Shown piece after piece: positions 6,324 through 15,394 of a stretch of 64,000 nt of DNA (its first letter is position 1; the number at the start of each line of letters is the position of its first letter). A program made the position numbers and the translations under genes. The notes beneath the pieces were generated by a model. That model was not told the DNA's origin. It made no database searches and worked only from the letters and a program-made list of their open reading frames with translations. The stretch covers positions 1-64,000 of the forward strand of contig CALWDJ010000002.1 in NCBI GenBank assembly GCA_944376655.1, given 5' to 3'. This DNA comes from an uncultured Clostridia bacterium. Lineage in GTDB: Bacteria > Bacillota > Clostridia > Oscillospirales > Acutalibacteraceae.

Positions 6324-8501
6324 ATGAAAATAATTAAGAGAAGCGGTGCCGAAGAGGATTTCAATCCGAAAAAAATAGAAATAGCTGTTAAAAAAGCCAA
6401 TGAAAGCGTTGTTCCGAGCGCGCGTATGTCGGATATTCAGATAAAGCGCATAGCGGAGGATGTCGAAAGCGCGGCGCTCAATGTCAACAGGTCGTTAAGC
6501 GTTGAGGAAATACAGGATATGGTAGAGGATCAGATAATGAATCAGCGTGCGTTTGACGTGGCGCGCAGGTACATAACCTACCGCTACCAGCGCGCGCTTG
6601 TAAGAAAGGCGAATACGACCGATGAACAGATACTGAGCCTCATCGAGTGCAACAACGAGGAAGTAAAACAGGAAAATTCCAACAAAAACCCGACTGTCAA
6701 CAGCGTACAGCGTGATTATATGGCGGGCGAGGTCAGCAAGGATATAACAAAGCGTTTACTTCTTGATTCGGACATTGTTGAGGCGCATGAGCAGGGAATT
6801 ATCCACTTTCATGACGCCGATTATTTTGCCCAGCATATGCACAACTGCGACCTTGTGAACCTCGAGGATATGCTTCAGAACGGCACTGTTATAAGCGGAA
6901 CGCTTATAGAAAAGCCGCACAGCTTCTCAACTGCCTGCAATATTGCCACGCAGATAATAGCGCAGGTCGCCTCCTGTCAGTACGGCGGTCAGAGCATAAG
7001 CCTTACCCATCTTGCCCCGTTTGTCGATATAAGCCGCAAAAAGATATACTCTGATGTCTGCGAGGAATTCAAGGAAGCGGGCGCGCAGATTGATGAGGAA
7101 AAGATAAAGAAAATAACCGAGAAGCGTCTGCTTAAAGAGGTCAGCAAGGGCGTTCAGATGATACAGTATCAGGTTGTAACTCTTATGACCACTAACGGAC
7201 AGGCTCCGTTTGTAACGGTATTCATGTATCTGAACGAGGCAAAGAACGAGCAGGAGAAGCATGATCTCGCACTCATAATAGAGGAGGTTCTGCGTCAGCG
7301 CTATCAGGGCGTAAAGAACGAAAAGGGCGTATGGATAACTCCTGCGTTCCCGAAGCTCATTTATGTGCTTGAGGAAGACAATGTAAGGGAAGGCACAGAA
7401 TACTGGTATCTTACCAAGCTGTCGGCTAAATGCACGGCCAAGCGCATGGTGCCCGATTACATTTCCGAAAAGGTAATGCTTCAGAACAAGATAGATAAGA
7501 ACGGCAACGGTAACTGCTACACCTGCATGGGCTGCCGCAGCTTCCTTACACCGTATGTTGACGAAAACGGAAAGCCGAAGTATTACGGACGCTTCAATCA
7601 GGGCGTTGTTACGGTAAATCTTGTAGATATCGGATTGTCTGCCGAAAAGGATATGGATAAATTCTGGGAGATATTCGACGAGCGTATGGAGCTTTGCCAC
7701 AGAGCGCTTCAGGCGCGTCACGAGCGTCTTACCGGAACCGTTTCGGACGCTGCGCCCATACTCTGGCAGTATGGCGCTCTTCTCCGCCTTAAAAAGGGCG
7801 AGACGATAGATAAGTACCTGCACGGCGGATATTCAACCCTTTCGCTCGGATATGCTGGACTCTGGGAATGCGTTTACAGTCTTAACGGCAAAAAGCTCAC
7901 CGAGCCTGAGGGCGAGGCGCTCGGACTTGAGATAATGAAGAAGCTCAACGAGTATACCGCTAAATGGAAAGCGGCCGAAAACATTGATTATTCGCTTTAC
8001 GGCACACCGCTTGAGAGCACAACGTATAAGTTCGCGAAATGCCTGCAGAAGCGCTTCGGCATCATCAAGGGCGTGACCGACAGGAACTATATCACGAACA
8101 GCTACCACGTCCATGTCACCGAGAATATAGACGCGTTTGACAAGCTGGCGCTTGAGTCGAAATTCCAGGCGCTGTCTCCCGGAGGAGCTATTTCGTATGT
8201 CGAGGTTCCGAATATGCAGAACAATATCGACGCGGTACTTTCGGTAATGCAGTTTATTTACGATAACATTATGTACGCCGAGCTCAATACCAAGAGCGAT
8301 TACTGTCAGGTATGCGGATACGACGGCGAGATAGAGATAAGGGAAAACGAGGACGGCAAGCTGGTATGGTGCTGCCCGCAGTGCGGAAACACCGATCAGG
8401 ACAAGATGAATGTCGCCCGCCGCACATGCGGATATATAGGCACACAGTTCTGGAACCAGGGAAGAACACAGGAAATAAAGGAAAGGGTATTGCACCTTTG
8501 A
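6324..8501 (+). CDS. nrdD: Anaerobic ribonucleoside-triphosphate reductase (class III)
   Basis: A 725-aa glycyl-radical enzyme that reduces NTPs to dNTPs without oxygen. An ATP-cone domain (about 1-95, IIKRSGAEEDFNPKKIEIAV) gives allosteric control. The barrel follows, with TCMGCRSFL and other conserved cysteines. The C-terminus has two CxxC pairs for zinc (YCQVCGYDG, CCPQCG) and the glycyl-radical motif RRTCGYIG near residue 703. ATG 6324 is chosen over an upstream in-frame TTG, because GGGGG (about 6312-6316) precedes it. The activase nrdG follows. The operon marks an anaerobic lifestyle. Confidence 0.97.
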   Translation: MKIIKRSGAEEDFNPKKIEIAVKKANESVVPSARMSDIQIKRIAEDVESAALNVNRSLSVEEIQDMVEDQIMNQRAFDVARRYITYRYQRALVRKANTTDEQILSLIECNNEEVKQENSNKNPTVNSVQRDYMAGEVSKDITKRLLLDSDIVEAHEQGIIHFHDADYFAQHMHNCDLVNLEDMLQNGTVISGTLIEKPHSFSTACNIATQIIAQVASCQYGGQSISLTHLAPFVDISRKKIYSDVCEEFKEAGAQIDEEKIKKITEKRLLKEVSKGVQMIQYQVVTLMTTNGQAPFVTVFMYLNEAKNEQEKHDLALIIEEVLRQRYQGVKNEKGVWITPAFPKLIYVLEEDNVREGTEYWYLTKLSAKCTAKRMVPDYISEKVMLQNKIDKNGNGNCYTCMGCRSFLTPYVDENGKPKYYGRFNQGVVTVNLVDIGLSAEKDMDKFWEIFDERMELCHRALQARHERLTGTVSDAAPILWQYGALLRLKKGETIDKYLHGGYSTLSLGYAGLWECVYSLNGKKLTEPEGEALGLEIMKKLNEYTAKWKAAENIDYSLYGTPLESTTYKFAKCLQKRFGIIKGVTDRNYITNSYHVHVTENIDAFDKLALESKFQALSPGGAISYVEVPNMQNNIDAVLSVMQFIYDNIMYAELNTKSDYCQVCGYDGEIEIRENEDGKLVWCCPQCGNTDQDKMNVARRTCGYIGTQFWNQGRTQEIKERVLHL

Positions 8502-8506
8502 TTTGT

Positions 8507-8534
8507 ATCCCCGTTTAAGTTTTTAAACGGGGAT
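8507..8534 (+). other. Perfect hairpin between nrdD and nrdG
   Basis: ATCCCCGTTTAA (8507-8518) and TTAAACGGGGAT (8523-8534) form a 12-bp stem with a GTTT loop. No T run follows, so it is not a classical terminator. It may tune the nrdD:nrdG ratio through RNA stability or processing (inference). Confidence 0.7.
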
Positions 8535-8558
8535 GAATTTCGGTGCAGGGAGAAAAAT

Positions 8559-9101
8559 ATGAATTATGCTGCACTGAAAAAATTTGATATAGCGAACGGT
8601 CCGGGAGTGCGGGTCTCGCTCTTTGTGAGCGGCTGCCGTCACCGCTGCAAAAACTGCTTTAACAGCGAAGCGTGGGATTTTTCTTACGGAAAGCCCTTTA
8701 CAGCCGAAGTGGAAAACGAGATATTGACAGAACTCGGTAAAGATTATATAATGGGTCTGTCGCTTTTGGGGGGAGAGCCGTTTGAGCCGGAAAACCGCGC
8801 GGCGCTTACGGAGCTGCTTGAGAAATCCAAGCGGAAATACCCTGAAAAGCAGGTGTGGTGCTATACCGGTTTTCAGTTTGAGGAGCTTCTAAAGCAGGAA
8901 ACCGCGAAAAAAATGCTCGGTTATATCGATGTACTGGTGGACGGTAAGTTTGTCGAGGAGCTTAAAAGCGCTGACCTTATTTTCCGCGGCTCGTCAAATC
9001 AGCGCATAATAGATGTAAAAAAATCGCTTGAGACGGGCGGCGTTGTCTGGCTTGAGGGTATATGGCGCCGCGAAATGGGAAGCGGAGATATTTACAAATA
9101 A
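8559..9101 (+). CDS. nrdG: Anaerobic ribonucleotide reductase activating protein
   Basis: A 180-aa radical-SAM enzyme that generates the glycyl radical on NrdD. The [4Fe-4S] motif CRHRCKNC (Cys26, Cys30, Cys33) is followed by GGEPFEP, the SAM-binding GGEP element. FDIANGPGVRVSLFVSGC at the start is typical of the family. Length is normal for a short activase. It is 57 bases after nrdD with an intervening hairpin, and GGGAG precedes the ATG. Confidence 0.96.
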   Translation: MNYAALKKFDIANGPGVRVSLFVSGCRHRCKNCFNSEAWDFSYGKPFTAEVENEILTELGKDYIMGLSLLGGEPFEPENRAALTELLEKSKRKYPEKQVWCYTGFQFEELLKQETAKKMLGYIDVLVDGKFVEELKSADLIFRGSSNQRIIDVKKSLETGGVVWLEGIWRREMGSGDIYK

Positions 9102-9153
9102 ATACCGCGTCATATAAATTATAAAATACGGCGCAGGTTAAGGGGACAGGAAG

Positions 9154-9594
9154 TTGAAGGTAAATTTCAAAAAGCTCGATAAAAACGCCCACGAGCCGAC
9201 ATACGGTTCGCAGTACGCCGCGGGAGCGGATTTATACTCTCTTACAGGCGGCGAGAGGATATTGTTTGAGCCGGGCGAAACAAAAATGATACATACGGGG
9301 CTTGCGGTTGAGATACCGGAGGGCTATGCGGGGCTTGTGTACGCAAGAAGCGGAATCGCCACCAAGCGGGGGCTGGCGCCTGCCAACAAGGTCGGCGTGA
9401 TAGACAGCGACTACCGCGGAGAGGTTATGGTGTCGCTTCACAATCATTCGTCTTCGGTTCAGGAGATTGCCGACGGCGAGAGAATAGCGCAGCTTGTAAT
9501 AGCGCCGTTCCTTTCGGCTGAATTTATCGAATGCGACGAGCTTTCGGACACGGTGAGAGGCGAAGGCGGTTTCGGCTCAACCGGAAAAAAATAA
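9154..9594 (+). CDS. dut: dUTP diphosphatase
   Basis: A 146-aa trimeric dUTPase that hydrolyses dUTP to dUMP and pyrophosphate, keeping uracil out of DNA and feeding dTMP synthesis. The five family motifs can be seen: AAGADLYS, ARSG, GVIDSDYRGEV, ERIAQLVI and the C-terminal P-loop-like GEGGFGSTGKK. The start is TTG at 9154 with AAGGGGACA about 6-14 bases upstream; no in-frame ATG lies nearby. It follows nrdG by 52 bases, placing two nucleotide-precursor functions side by side. Confidence 0.95.
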   Translation: MKVNFKKLDKNAHEPTYGSQYAAGADLYSLTGGERILFEPGETKMIHTGLAVEIPEGYAGLVYARSGIATKRGLAPANKVGVIDSDYRGEVMVSLHNHSSSVQEIADGERIAQLVIAPFLSAEFIECDELSDTVRGEGGFGSTGKK

Positions 9595-9600
9595 ATAAAG

Positions 9601-9650
9601 AAAAACACGGCATACTATTTTTGAATAATATACCGTGTTTATTTTTGTTT
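9601..9650 (+). terminator. Intrinsic terminator after dut
   Basis: AAACACGG (9603-9610) pairs with CCGTGTTT (9633-9640), extended by a few imperfect pairs, followed by ATTTTTGTTT. Confidence 0.8.
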
Positions 9651-9666
9651 ACGGAACGGAGAAAAA

Positions 9667-11067
9667 ATGGAAAATAAACTCGAAAAACGGTACGGACTGT
9701 TTATGGCGGTCTGTATGGTGATAGGAATAGTGATAGGCTCCGGCGTTTTTTTCAAGGCGCAGGATATACTGAATTATACCGAAGGCAATATGCCTATGGG
9801 AATAATAGCGTGGCTTATAGGCGGAGCGATTATGGTAATATGCGCTCTTACCTTTTCAAACCTCGCTTCGCAGTACGAAAAGGTCAACGGCATAGTGGAT
9901 TACGCCGAGGTGTCGGTGGGTGAAAAATACGCCTATTACGTCGGCTGGTTCATGACCACGCTTTATTATCCGGGTATGACGTCGGTGCTGGCGTGGGTTT
10001 CCGCAAGGTATACGCTTACGCTTTTCGGCTCGTCCGATTCGTCTGGCGGGCTTTGTATGACGCTCGCCGGATTTTATCTGTGCATGGCGTACGCGGTAAA
10101 CAGTGTATCGCCCAAAATAGCGGGACATCTTCAGGTAAGCACCACCGTAATCAAGCTGGTTCCTATTGTCGTAATGGCGCTTGTGGGAACGGTTGCGGGA
10201 ATTATAAACGGCAATATGGCGGACGCTTTCGGAACATGGGAAAGCGCCGGCTCAGGCAGCGGCCCGTCGGGAATTTTCGCGGCGGTAGTGGCATCGGCTT
10301 TCGCCTACGAGGGCTGGATCATAGCCACCTCGATAAACGCGGAGCTGAAAAACGCGAAACGAAATCTGCCGATAGCTCTTACGGGCGGCGCGCTCATAAT
10401 AATACTCGCTTATATTCTTTATTATATCGGTCTCGCGGGAGCGGCAAGCGTTGACGTGCTGCGTCACGACGGTTCGACAGCGGCTTTTACCGGTATATTC
10501 GGGCCGGTTGCCGGCACGGTATTCAATCTGTTTATAGTGATTTCCTGCCTCGGCACACTTAACGGACTTATGCTCGCGAGTACGCGCGGAATGTATTCAA
10601 TAGCGGTACGCGGTCACGGACCCGCCCCGAAAAAGCTGTCGCAGGTGGACGCTCAGACAAATATGCCTATGAGCTCGGCGGTCTGCGCGCTGATATTATG
10701 CTCAGGCTGGCTGCTTTATTATTACGGCGCAAACCTTACCGGACCGATATTCGGCTTTTTCAGCTTTGATTCGTCCGAACTGCCGATAATTACGATATAC
10801 GCCTTTTATATACCGATACTGATTATGTATATGGTAAAAAAGGGAAAGCAGAGTATTTTCAAAAATACCGTAATGCCTCTGCTTTCGGTTATAGCCTGTT
10901 TGTTTATGGTGTTCGCCGCGGTGTACGCCCACGGCATATATCCGTATATAGTTGCGGCGGAAAACGGGAAATTTTCTTTTCCGGTCGCCGCTTATCTGAT
11001 TTTTTTTGCTGTCATAATGTTTATCGGCGCGGCTTTTTATAGAAAAAACCGGGAGCATGAGCGATGA
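9667..11067 (+). CDS. APC-family amino acid permease
   Basis: A 466-aa integral membrane transporter with about 12 hydrophobic segments. The first helix carries the APC signature GIVIGSGVFFK. The consensus around SAFAYEGWIIATSINAELKN matches the TM6/TM7 region of amino-acid/polyamine/cation permeases of the LAT-like group. The substrate cannot be deduced. CGGAG precedes the ATG. It ends 20 bases from a convergent gene and there is a short inverted repeat (GATTCGG-CA-CCGAATC, 11074-11089) at the junction. Confidence 0.9.
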   Translation: MENKLEKRYGLFMAVCMVIGIVIGSGVFFKAQDILNYTEGNMPMGIIAWLIGGAIMVICALTFSNLASQYEKVNGIVDYAEVSVGEKYAYYVGWFMTTLYYPGMTSVLAWVSARYTLTLFGSSDSSGGLCMTLAGFYLCMAYAVNSVSPKIAGHLQVSTTVIKLVPIVVMALVGTVAGIINGNMADAFGTWESAGSGSGPSGIFAAVVASAFAYEGWIIATSINAELKNAKRNLPIALTGGALIIILAYILYYIGLAGAASVDVLRHDGSTAAFTGIFGPVAGTVFNLFIVISCLGTLNGLMLASTRGMYSIAVRGHGPAPKKLSQVDAQTNMPMSSAVCALILCSGWLLYYYGANLTGPIFGFFSFDSSELPIITIYAFYIPILIMYMVKKGKQSIFKNTVMPLLSVIACLFMVFAAVYAHGIYPYIVAAENGKFSFPVAAYLIFFAVIMFIGAAFYRKNREHER

Positions 11068-11087
11068 AACTCCGATTCGGCACCGAA

Positions 11088-12059
11088 TCAATCGCCGAAT
11101 TCCATATTCGCAAAAATGCGCTCCATTCTTGAATCGGGGAACCTTTTATCAAAAAAATCATCAACAAACGACATTGAAGGCTTATTATGTATACGTTCGG
11201 ACCAGCGCCATACGGCGCCGAAGGTAATTACGGCGTTGAAAACAAGGAAAACCGAAAAAGCCACGGTAAGTATTTTGCCCGCTTTATTCGGAATTTTCAG
11301 AATCAGTTTCGCTATTCTCGGATAAATGCTTTTTATCCACATAACGCCGAGAATACCCCAGAAAAACGAATAGAGAAGACATATCCGCCCGTTAAGATTA
11401 AACGGGATATCACTGTAATCCCACGATGTAGACCCGAATACGGTTTCCTGCGCCCACGAGAGGATATATTCTATTATGCTGCCAACTGCCATTCCGCCTA
11501 CGAGTGAAATGGAAGCGCTGCGGTTGCGGTAACGGTAAAGCATTAAGGTCATCGCCACGGCGCCCACCCCGTAGAGGAGATTGAACGGACCGTAAACCAG
11601 TCCGGCGCGGCTTTCAATGTAGCCGTTTCTTATAAGACACCACAGCATCTCGATTATAACGCCCGCGAAGCTGCCCGATATACAGATAATGGCGATTTTA
11701 TAAAAATTGATTCCGGCGGCAAAGTTGTTCAGCCTGCGCTCCTCGTAATCGATTACGGAATTTGCCGGAGCGCGGCGGAGCAGACGTCCCCCTTTTTCGC
11801 TTTTTCTGCCCTCATTCAGCCGCGTTTTAAGCTCATCAGCCTGTTTCGATGCCCATAAATGACTTTTTCTTAAATTTGATGACGCTTTTTCAAGAGATGA
11901 AATCTCTTTTTTGACCTCGGCGGAAAGCGAGTCTATATCATTTTCCGACATACTGCTTTGATTTGCGAGTCTGCCGTAAAGCTCCGAATATCTTTCGCTT
12001 TCTTTCTGTTCAAGCTCAAGCATTTCGTCGGAAAGTTTTTCAAGCGTTTTAAGTTCCAT
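11088..12059 (-). CDS. CmpB-like putative ABC transporter membrane protein
   Basis: A 323-aa protein. Residues 1-105 are hydrophilic and Glu/Lys/Ser-rich with coiled-coil character (LEKLSDEMLELEQKESERY). Residues about 118-285 contain four to five hydrophobic segments matching the putative type IV ABC permease family 'ABC_trans_CmpB' (ESRAGLVYGPFNLLYGVGAV; WDYSDIPFNLNGRICLLYSFFWG). No ATPase is nearby and the family's function is unproven. It lies 43 bases downstream of ksgA on the same strand, so it is probably co-transcribed. Confidence 0.82.
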   Translation of the reverse strand: MELKTLEKLSDEMLELEQKESERYSELYGRLANQSSMSENDIDSLSAEVKKEISSLEKASSNLRKSHLWASKQADELKTRLNEGRKSEKGGRLLRRAPANSVIDYEERRLNNFAAGINFYKIAIICISGSFAGVIIEMLWCLIRNGYIESRAGLVYGPFNLLYGVGAVAMTLMLYRYRNRSASISLVGGMAVGSIIEYILSWAQETVFGSTSWDYSDIPFNLNGRICLLYSFFWGILGVMWIKSIYPRIAKLILKIPNKAGKILTVAFSVFLVFNAVITFGAVWRWSERIHNKPSMSFVDDFFDKRFPDSRMERIFANMEFGD

Positions 12060-12102
12060 TGCTTCTCCTTATTAAGTAACTTGCCGAAGATGAACCGACG
12101 GC

Positions 12103-12948
12103 TTAAATCAGGTTTGAGAGCTCCGCGAGATTATTGAGCGACAGCTGTTCAGAACGTACTGTTTCCGGCAGCCCGAGTGACTCCAGAGCTTTTTTTATGG
12201 CTTCTTTTTCTGTTCCGGTTGTGTTTGAAACCGTGTTCACAAGCGTTTTCCGGCGCTGCGCGAAGCAGGCCTTCACGAGCCTGAAAAAGTGTTCCTCACT
12301 GTTTACGCTCACCGGTGGCTTTTCACGTATTTTCAGCTTAATGACCGCCGAGTCTACCTTGGGTGAGGGCATAAAACAGGTTCTCGGAACCTCAAAAAGG
12401 ATTTCCGGCTCCGAATAGTAGCTTACCGCGACGCTTACCGCGCCGGCGTCCCTCGTACCGACTTCGGCACACAGACGCTCCGCCGCCTCTTTCTGAACCA
12501 TAACGGTTATATTGTCGGCAGGCAGTCTGCTTTCAAGCAGCCCCATAACAATCGGAGACGTTATATAGTAGGGGAGATTGGCGCATACGGCGATTTTTGC
12601 GCAGTCGGAAAACTTTTCGGCAATCAGTTTTTTTATGTCCATTTTCATTATGTCGCCGTAAATTATCTCGGCATTTTTACAGTCGGCAAGCGTTAAAGGC
12701 AGTATTTTCTTAAGCCGCTCGTCAAGCTCGACCGCTACGACGCGCTTTGCCGTCTTTGAAAGCTCGGCGGTAAGCACGCCTATGCCAGGGCCTATTTCTA
12801 TAACGCCGGTATCTTTATCGCAGGCGGCGGCAGCCATAGCGGGGCAAACGTCGGGGTCAATGAGAAAATTCTGTCCCAGAGATTTTTTAAAGGAAAAGCC
12901 GCTTTTGTCAAGAAGCGACCGTATGGTATTTATATCGGCAAGATTCAT
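12103..12948 (-). CDS. rsmA: 16S rRNA dimethyladenosine transferase
   Basis: A 281-aa enzyme (KsgA) that dimethylates two adjacent adenosines in helix 45 of 16S rRNA using SAM. Motifs include FKKSLGQNFLIDP, the SAM site IEIGPGIGVLTAEL, and the catalytic NLPYYITSP. The C-terminal helical domain (about 200-281) includes FAQRRKTLVNT. Length is standard. It is transcribed from a promoter divergent to the 13081 gene. Confidence 0.96.
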   Translation of the reverse strand: MNLADINTIRSLLDKSGFSFKKSLGQNFLIDPDVCPAMAAAACDKDTGVIEIGPGIGVLTAELSKTAKRVVAVELDERLKKILPLTLADCKNAEIIYGDIMKMDIKKLIAEKFSDCAKIAVCANLPYYITSPIVMGLLESRLPADNITVMVQKEAAERLCAEVGTRDAGAVSVAVSYYSEPEILFEVPRTCFMPSPKVDSAVIKLKIREKPPVSVNSEEHFFRLVKACFAQRRKTLVNTVSNTTGTEKEAIKKALESLGLPETVRSEQLSLNNLAELSNLI

Positions 12949-12977
12949 TATCGTACTCCCGTGTTTATTATAATGCT

Positions 12978-13006
12978 ATTATACTTTAATTATTTTGCGC
13001 TTGCAA
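12978..13006 (-). promoter_or_regulatory. rsmA promoter
   Basis: On the minus strand, TTGCAA (13006-13001), a 17-base spacer and a perfect TATAAT (12983-12978). Confidence 0.75.
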
Positions 13007-13016
13007 TAAATTTTTG

Positions 13017-13045
13017 GTGACAAACGGCTTTTAATAATGTATAAT
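13017..13045 (+). promoter_or_regulatory. Promoter of the 13081 gene
   Basis: GTGACA (13017-13022), a 17-base spacer, TATAAT (13040-13045). It is back to back with the rsmA promoter. Confidence 0.7.
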
Positions 13046-13080
13046 AAAGCTGTATAAAATTTGTTTGGATGTGAATATAA

Positions 13081-13827
13081 TTGGATAACAGGTATTTTGA
13101 TAAGGTAATCGAGGAAATGCAGCCGTTTTTTGAGGAGCACGCCTTTGCGCTTAAAGAGGACGGCAGCTACTGTAACGATACGAAATCGGTCAGGGTCGCA
13201 TATGACGAGGCACGCCAGATGTATACGCTGTCGGTTGCGGACATTGAAGACGGTAAAACCGGAGATTATTCAGAAATAAACGCGTGGCTGTTTGACGATT
13301 CCCAGAATGCGAAGGATGCAGTTTCGGTCGGAATCGACTTTACGGGCTCGCTGCGGAAAAATATGGGCATAAAAATCAGGCGCTCGGCTTCAAACACAGA
13401 TGTTGAGCTTCCTTCGATTTCAAAGGGCGGCAGCTTTACCATTACCGGCTTTACTAAAAAAATGCTTGACTTTTTCCCGACGCTTAAGGACGAATATAAA
13501 GATCATATTGCCGAAAACGGCAATTTCCTGTATCTTAATTTCTTCGGGGAGTATCTTGTTCCGCAGGTTAAGAGCGTGCTTTTATCCGGAAACAAGAAGC
13601 AGATAAAGAAGCTGTTTGACTTACTTGAGGATATGTACGTCAAGGGCGACAAGGATACCGTCAATACCCTTATAGCGGTGCTTTGTGCCGCCGCGTATAA
13701 AGATGAGAAGACGTTTGAGGCGCTCAAATCAATGCTTGCAGAGGATAAGCATTTTCTTTCATCGGTAGAAAACTTCATAAAGGTGTTCCCAAAGAGCAAG
13801 AAGCTGACAGCGGCTCTTATAAAATAA
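13081..13827 (+). CDS. Hypothetical cytoplasmic protein
   Basis: A 248-aa soluble protein I do not recognise. It starts with TTG at 13081 (GGATGTG about 9 bases upstream). There is no signal peptide or membrane segment. Residues 1-140 look alpha/beta with acidic stretches (MDNRYFDKVIEEMQPFFEEH). Residues about 145-248 look helical and repeat-like (KKQIKKLFDLLEDMYVKGDK; TFEALKSMLAEDKHFLSSVE), reminiscent of HEAT-type repeats. It is 18 bases upstream of an SPFH protein gene, so the two probably share a transcript. Confidence 0.8.
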   Translation: MDNRYFDKVIEEMQPFFEEHAFALKEDGSYCNDTKSVRVAYDEARQMYTLSVADIEDGKTGDYSEINAWLFDDSQNAKDAVSVGIDFTGSLRKNMGIKIRRSASNTDVELPSISKGGSFTITGFTKKMLDFFPTLKDEYKDHIAENGNFLYLNFFGEYLVPQVKSVLLSGNKKQIKKLFDLLEDMYVKGDKDTVNTLIAVLCAAAYKDEKTFEALKSMLAEDKHFLSSVENFIKVFPKSKKLTAALIK

Positions 13828-13845
13828 AAAACGGAGGGTATTTTT

Positions 13846-14799
13846 ATGGAATGGGGTTTAATAATCGCGGGCATAATCATTGCTATTCTGTTTTTTGCAA
13901 ACGTCAGAATTGTTCCGCAGGCAACGGAATATGTAATTGAAATTCTGGGCAAGTACAAAACCACATGGGGAGCGGGACTTCATGTAAAGATCCCGATAAT
14001 AGAAAAAATTGCAAAGAAGATAACGCTTAAAGAACAGGTGATAGACTCGCCTCCTCAGCCTGTTATAACCAAAGATAACGTTACTATGCAGATAGACACA
14101 GTTGTTTATTTCAGGATTTTCGACGCGAGGCTTTACACTTACGGAGCGGTTAATCCTATAAGCGCGCTTGAAAACCTTACCGCTACGACGCTTCGTAATA
14201 TAGTAGGTGAGCTTGAGCTTGACGGTACGCTTACCTCGCGTGACACTATAAACGCGAAAATGACCTCTATACTTGACGAGGCAACCGACCAGTGGGGCAT
14301 AAAGGTAAACCGTGTAGAGCTTAAAAATATAATACCGCCTGCTGAAATCCAGAACGCTATGGAAAAGCAGATGAAGGCTGAGCGTGAACGCAGAGAAACG
14401 CTGCTTCAGGCTGAGGGCCATAAGGCGGCAGCAATCACGAGGGCAGAGGGCGACAAGCAGGCTATGATTCTCGCCGCGGAAGGCGAAAGGGACGCAAGAA
14501 TCGCCAGAGCCGAGGGTGAAGCGAAGGCTATTTATTTAAAGAAAAAGGCGGAAGCCGACGGTATACGTGAAATAAGGGAAGCCGGAGCGGACAGCGCGGT
14601 GCTTGAGCTTAAGCGATATGAGGCGCTTGTCAGCCTTTCAAACAGCACCGCCGCAAAGCTGATTATCCCGACCGACGCCGTGAACGCAGTTTCAAGCAAT
14701 GTGCTGTTTACTGAAACAACAGGCATCGGGGATATTACCAAGCCGGCGCCGAAGCCTGTTCCCAAGCCGCCCGCCGACCCCTGCTGCGACGATAAGTAA
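13846..14799 (+). CDS. SPFH/stomatin-family membrane protein
   Basis: A 317-aa protein of the stomatin/prohibitin/flotillin/HflK family. One N-terminal hydrophobic anchor (about 3-20) is followed by the SPFH domain (about 20-190; VIDSPPQPVITKDNVTMQID and NRVELKNIIPP are typical). A charged Ala/Glu/Lys-rich coiled coil comes next (about 180-255). The C-terminal tail is proline-rich with a Cys-Cys pair. Such proteins oligomerise and organise membrane domains or regulate proteases. No NfeD partner is adjacent. GGAGGG precedes the ATG. Confidence 0.92.
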   Translation: MEWGLIIAGIIIAILFFANVRIVPQATEYVIEILGKYKTTWGAGLHVKIPIIEKIAKKITLKEQVIDSPPQPVITKDNVTMQIDTVVYFRIFDARLYTYGAVNPISALENLTATTLRNIVGELELDGTLTSRDTINAKMTSILDEATDQWGIKVNRVELKNIIPPAEIQNAMEKQMKAERERRETLLQAEGHKAAAITRAEGDKQAMILAAEGERDARIARAEGEAKAIYLKKKAEADGIREIREAGADSAVLELKRYEALVSLSNSTAAKLIIPTDAVNAVSSNVLFTETTGIGDITKPAPKPVPKPPADPCCDDK

Positions 14800-14845
14800 A
14801 GCGGCGCTTTTATGTAAAAAAAGAGACTGAAAATCAAAAAAACTA

Positions 14846-14874
14846 TTGCATTTCAGCTTTATTTGTGGTATTAT
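14846..14874 (+). promoter_or_regulatory. rpsT promoter
   Basis: TTGCAT (14846-14851), a 17-base spacer, TATTAT (14869-14874) with an upstream TGTG extension like that of the nrdD and rplU promoters. Confidence 0.75.
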
Positions 14875-14911
14875 TATTTGTACTGTGAGAAAAATGTTAG
14901 GAGGTGTCATA

Positions 14912-15175
14912 ATGCCGAACATTAAATCCGCTAAAAAGCGTGTTTTGGTCAGCAAGGCAAATTATGAGCATAATAAGGCTTACCGTTCTGCTTTAAAAAC
15001 CGCGGTTAAAAAAGCCGATGCCGCTATTGATGCTAATTCAGCCGATATGGCAGAAGCAGTAAAGGCTGCCGTTAAGAAGATTGACCAGGCTGCTGTCAAG
15101 GGAATTATTCATAAGAATAATGCCGCGAGAAAGAAATCAGCGCTTGTCACACGCTACAATAAAGTCAAGGCTTAA
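14912..15175 (+). CDS. rpsT: 30S ribosomal protein S20
   Basis: An 87-aa basic helical protein that binds 16S rRNA. The start MPNIKSAKKRVLVSKANYEH is typical. ATG 14912 is fixed by a strong AGGAGGTG site (14900-14907), and the open frame further upstream is untranslated leader. It is monocistronic, with its own promoter and a long-stemmed terminator. Confidence 0.97.
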   Translation: MPNIKSAKKRVLVSKANYEHNKAYRSALKTAVKKADAAIDANSADMAEAVKAAVKKIDQAAVKGIIHKNNAARKKSALVTRYNKVKA

Positions 15176-15270
15176 TGACAGCTTGTGATTCCGGCAATAT
15201 CAGGCGTTATGCACTTTGATTGTAAAACGGAGTCTTTCCGTCATAATATTTTAAACTTTGATTTTTAAAT

Positions 15271-15345
15271 TAAAAACCACCTTTTGATTTGCTTTTCCGA
15301 AGCTACTGTACTTTTCGGGGCATATCAAAAGGTGGTTTTGTTTTC
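15271..15345. terminator. Long bidirectional terminator between rpsT and metA operon
   Basis: A 16-bp perfect outer stem (15273-15288 with 15324-15339) encloses a 35-base region with its own short hairpin (CCGAA/TTCGG). T runs flank both sides, so it can serve rpsT on the plus strand and the metA operon on the minus strand. Confidence 0.85.
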
Positions 15346-15394
15346 TGCTTTACCGAGCTGTATTGACCGGGAAAAATACGATTGATTACAGGCT

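Noticed and set aside
6927..7823. 298-codon minus-strand open frame inside nrdD
   Set aside because: It lies opposite strongly conserved nrdD coding sequence, has no RBS, and the translation is hydrophobic and low in recognisable motifs.
11074..11089. GATTCGG-CA-CCGAATC hairpin between two convergent genes
   Set aside because: Loop of 2 and no T run; too small to support a terminator and overlaps a stop codon.
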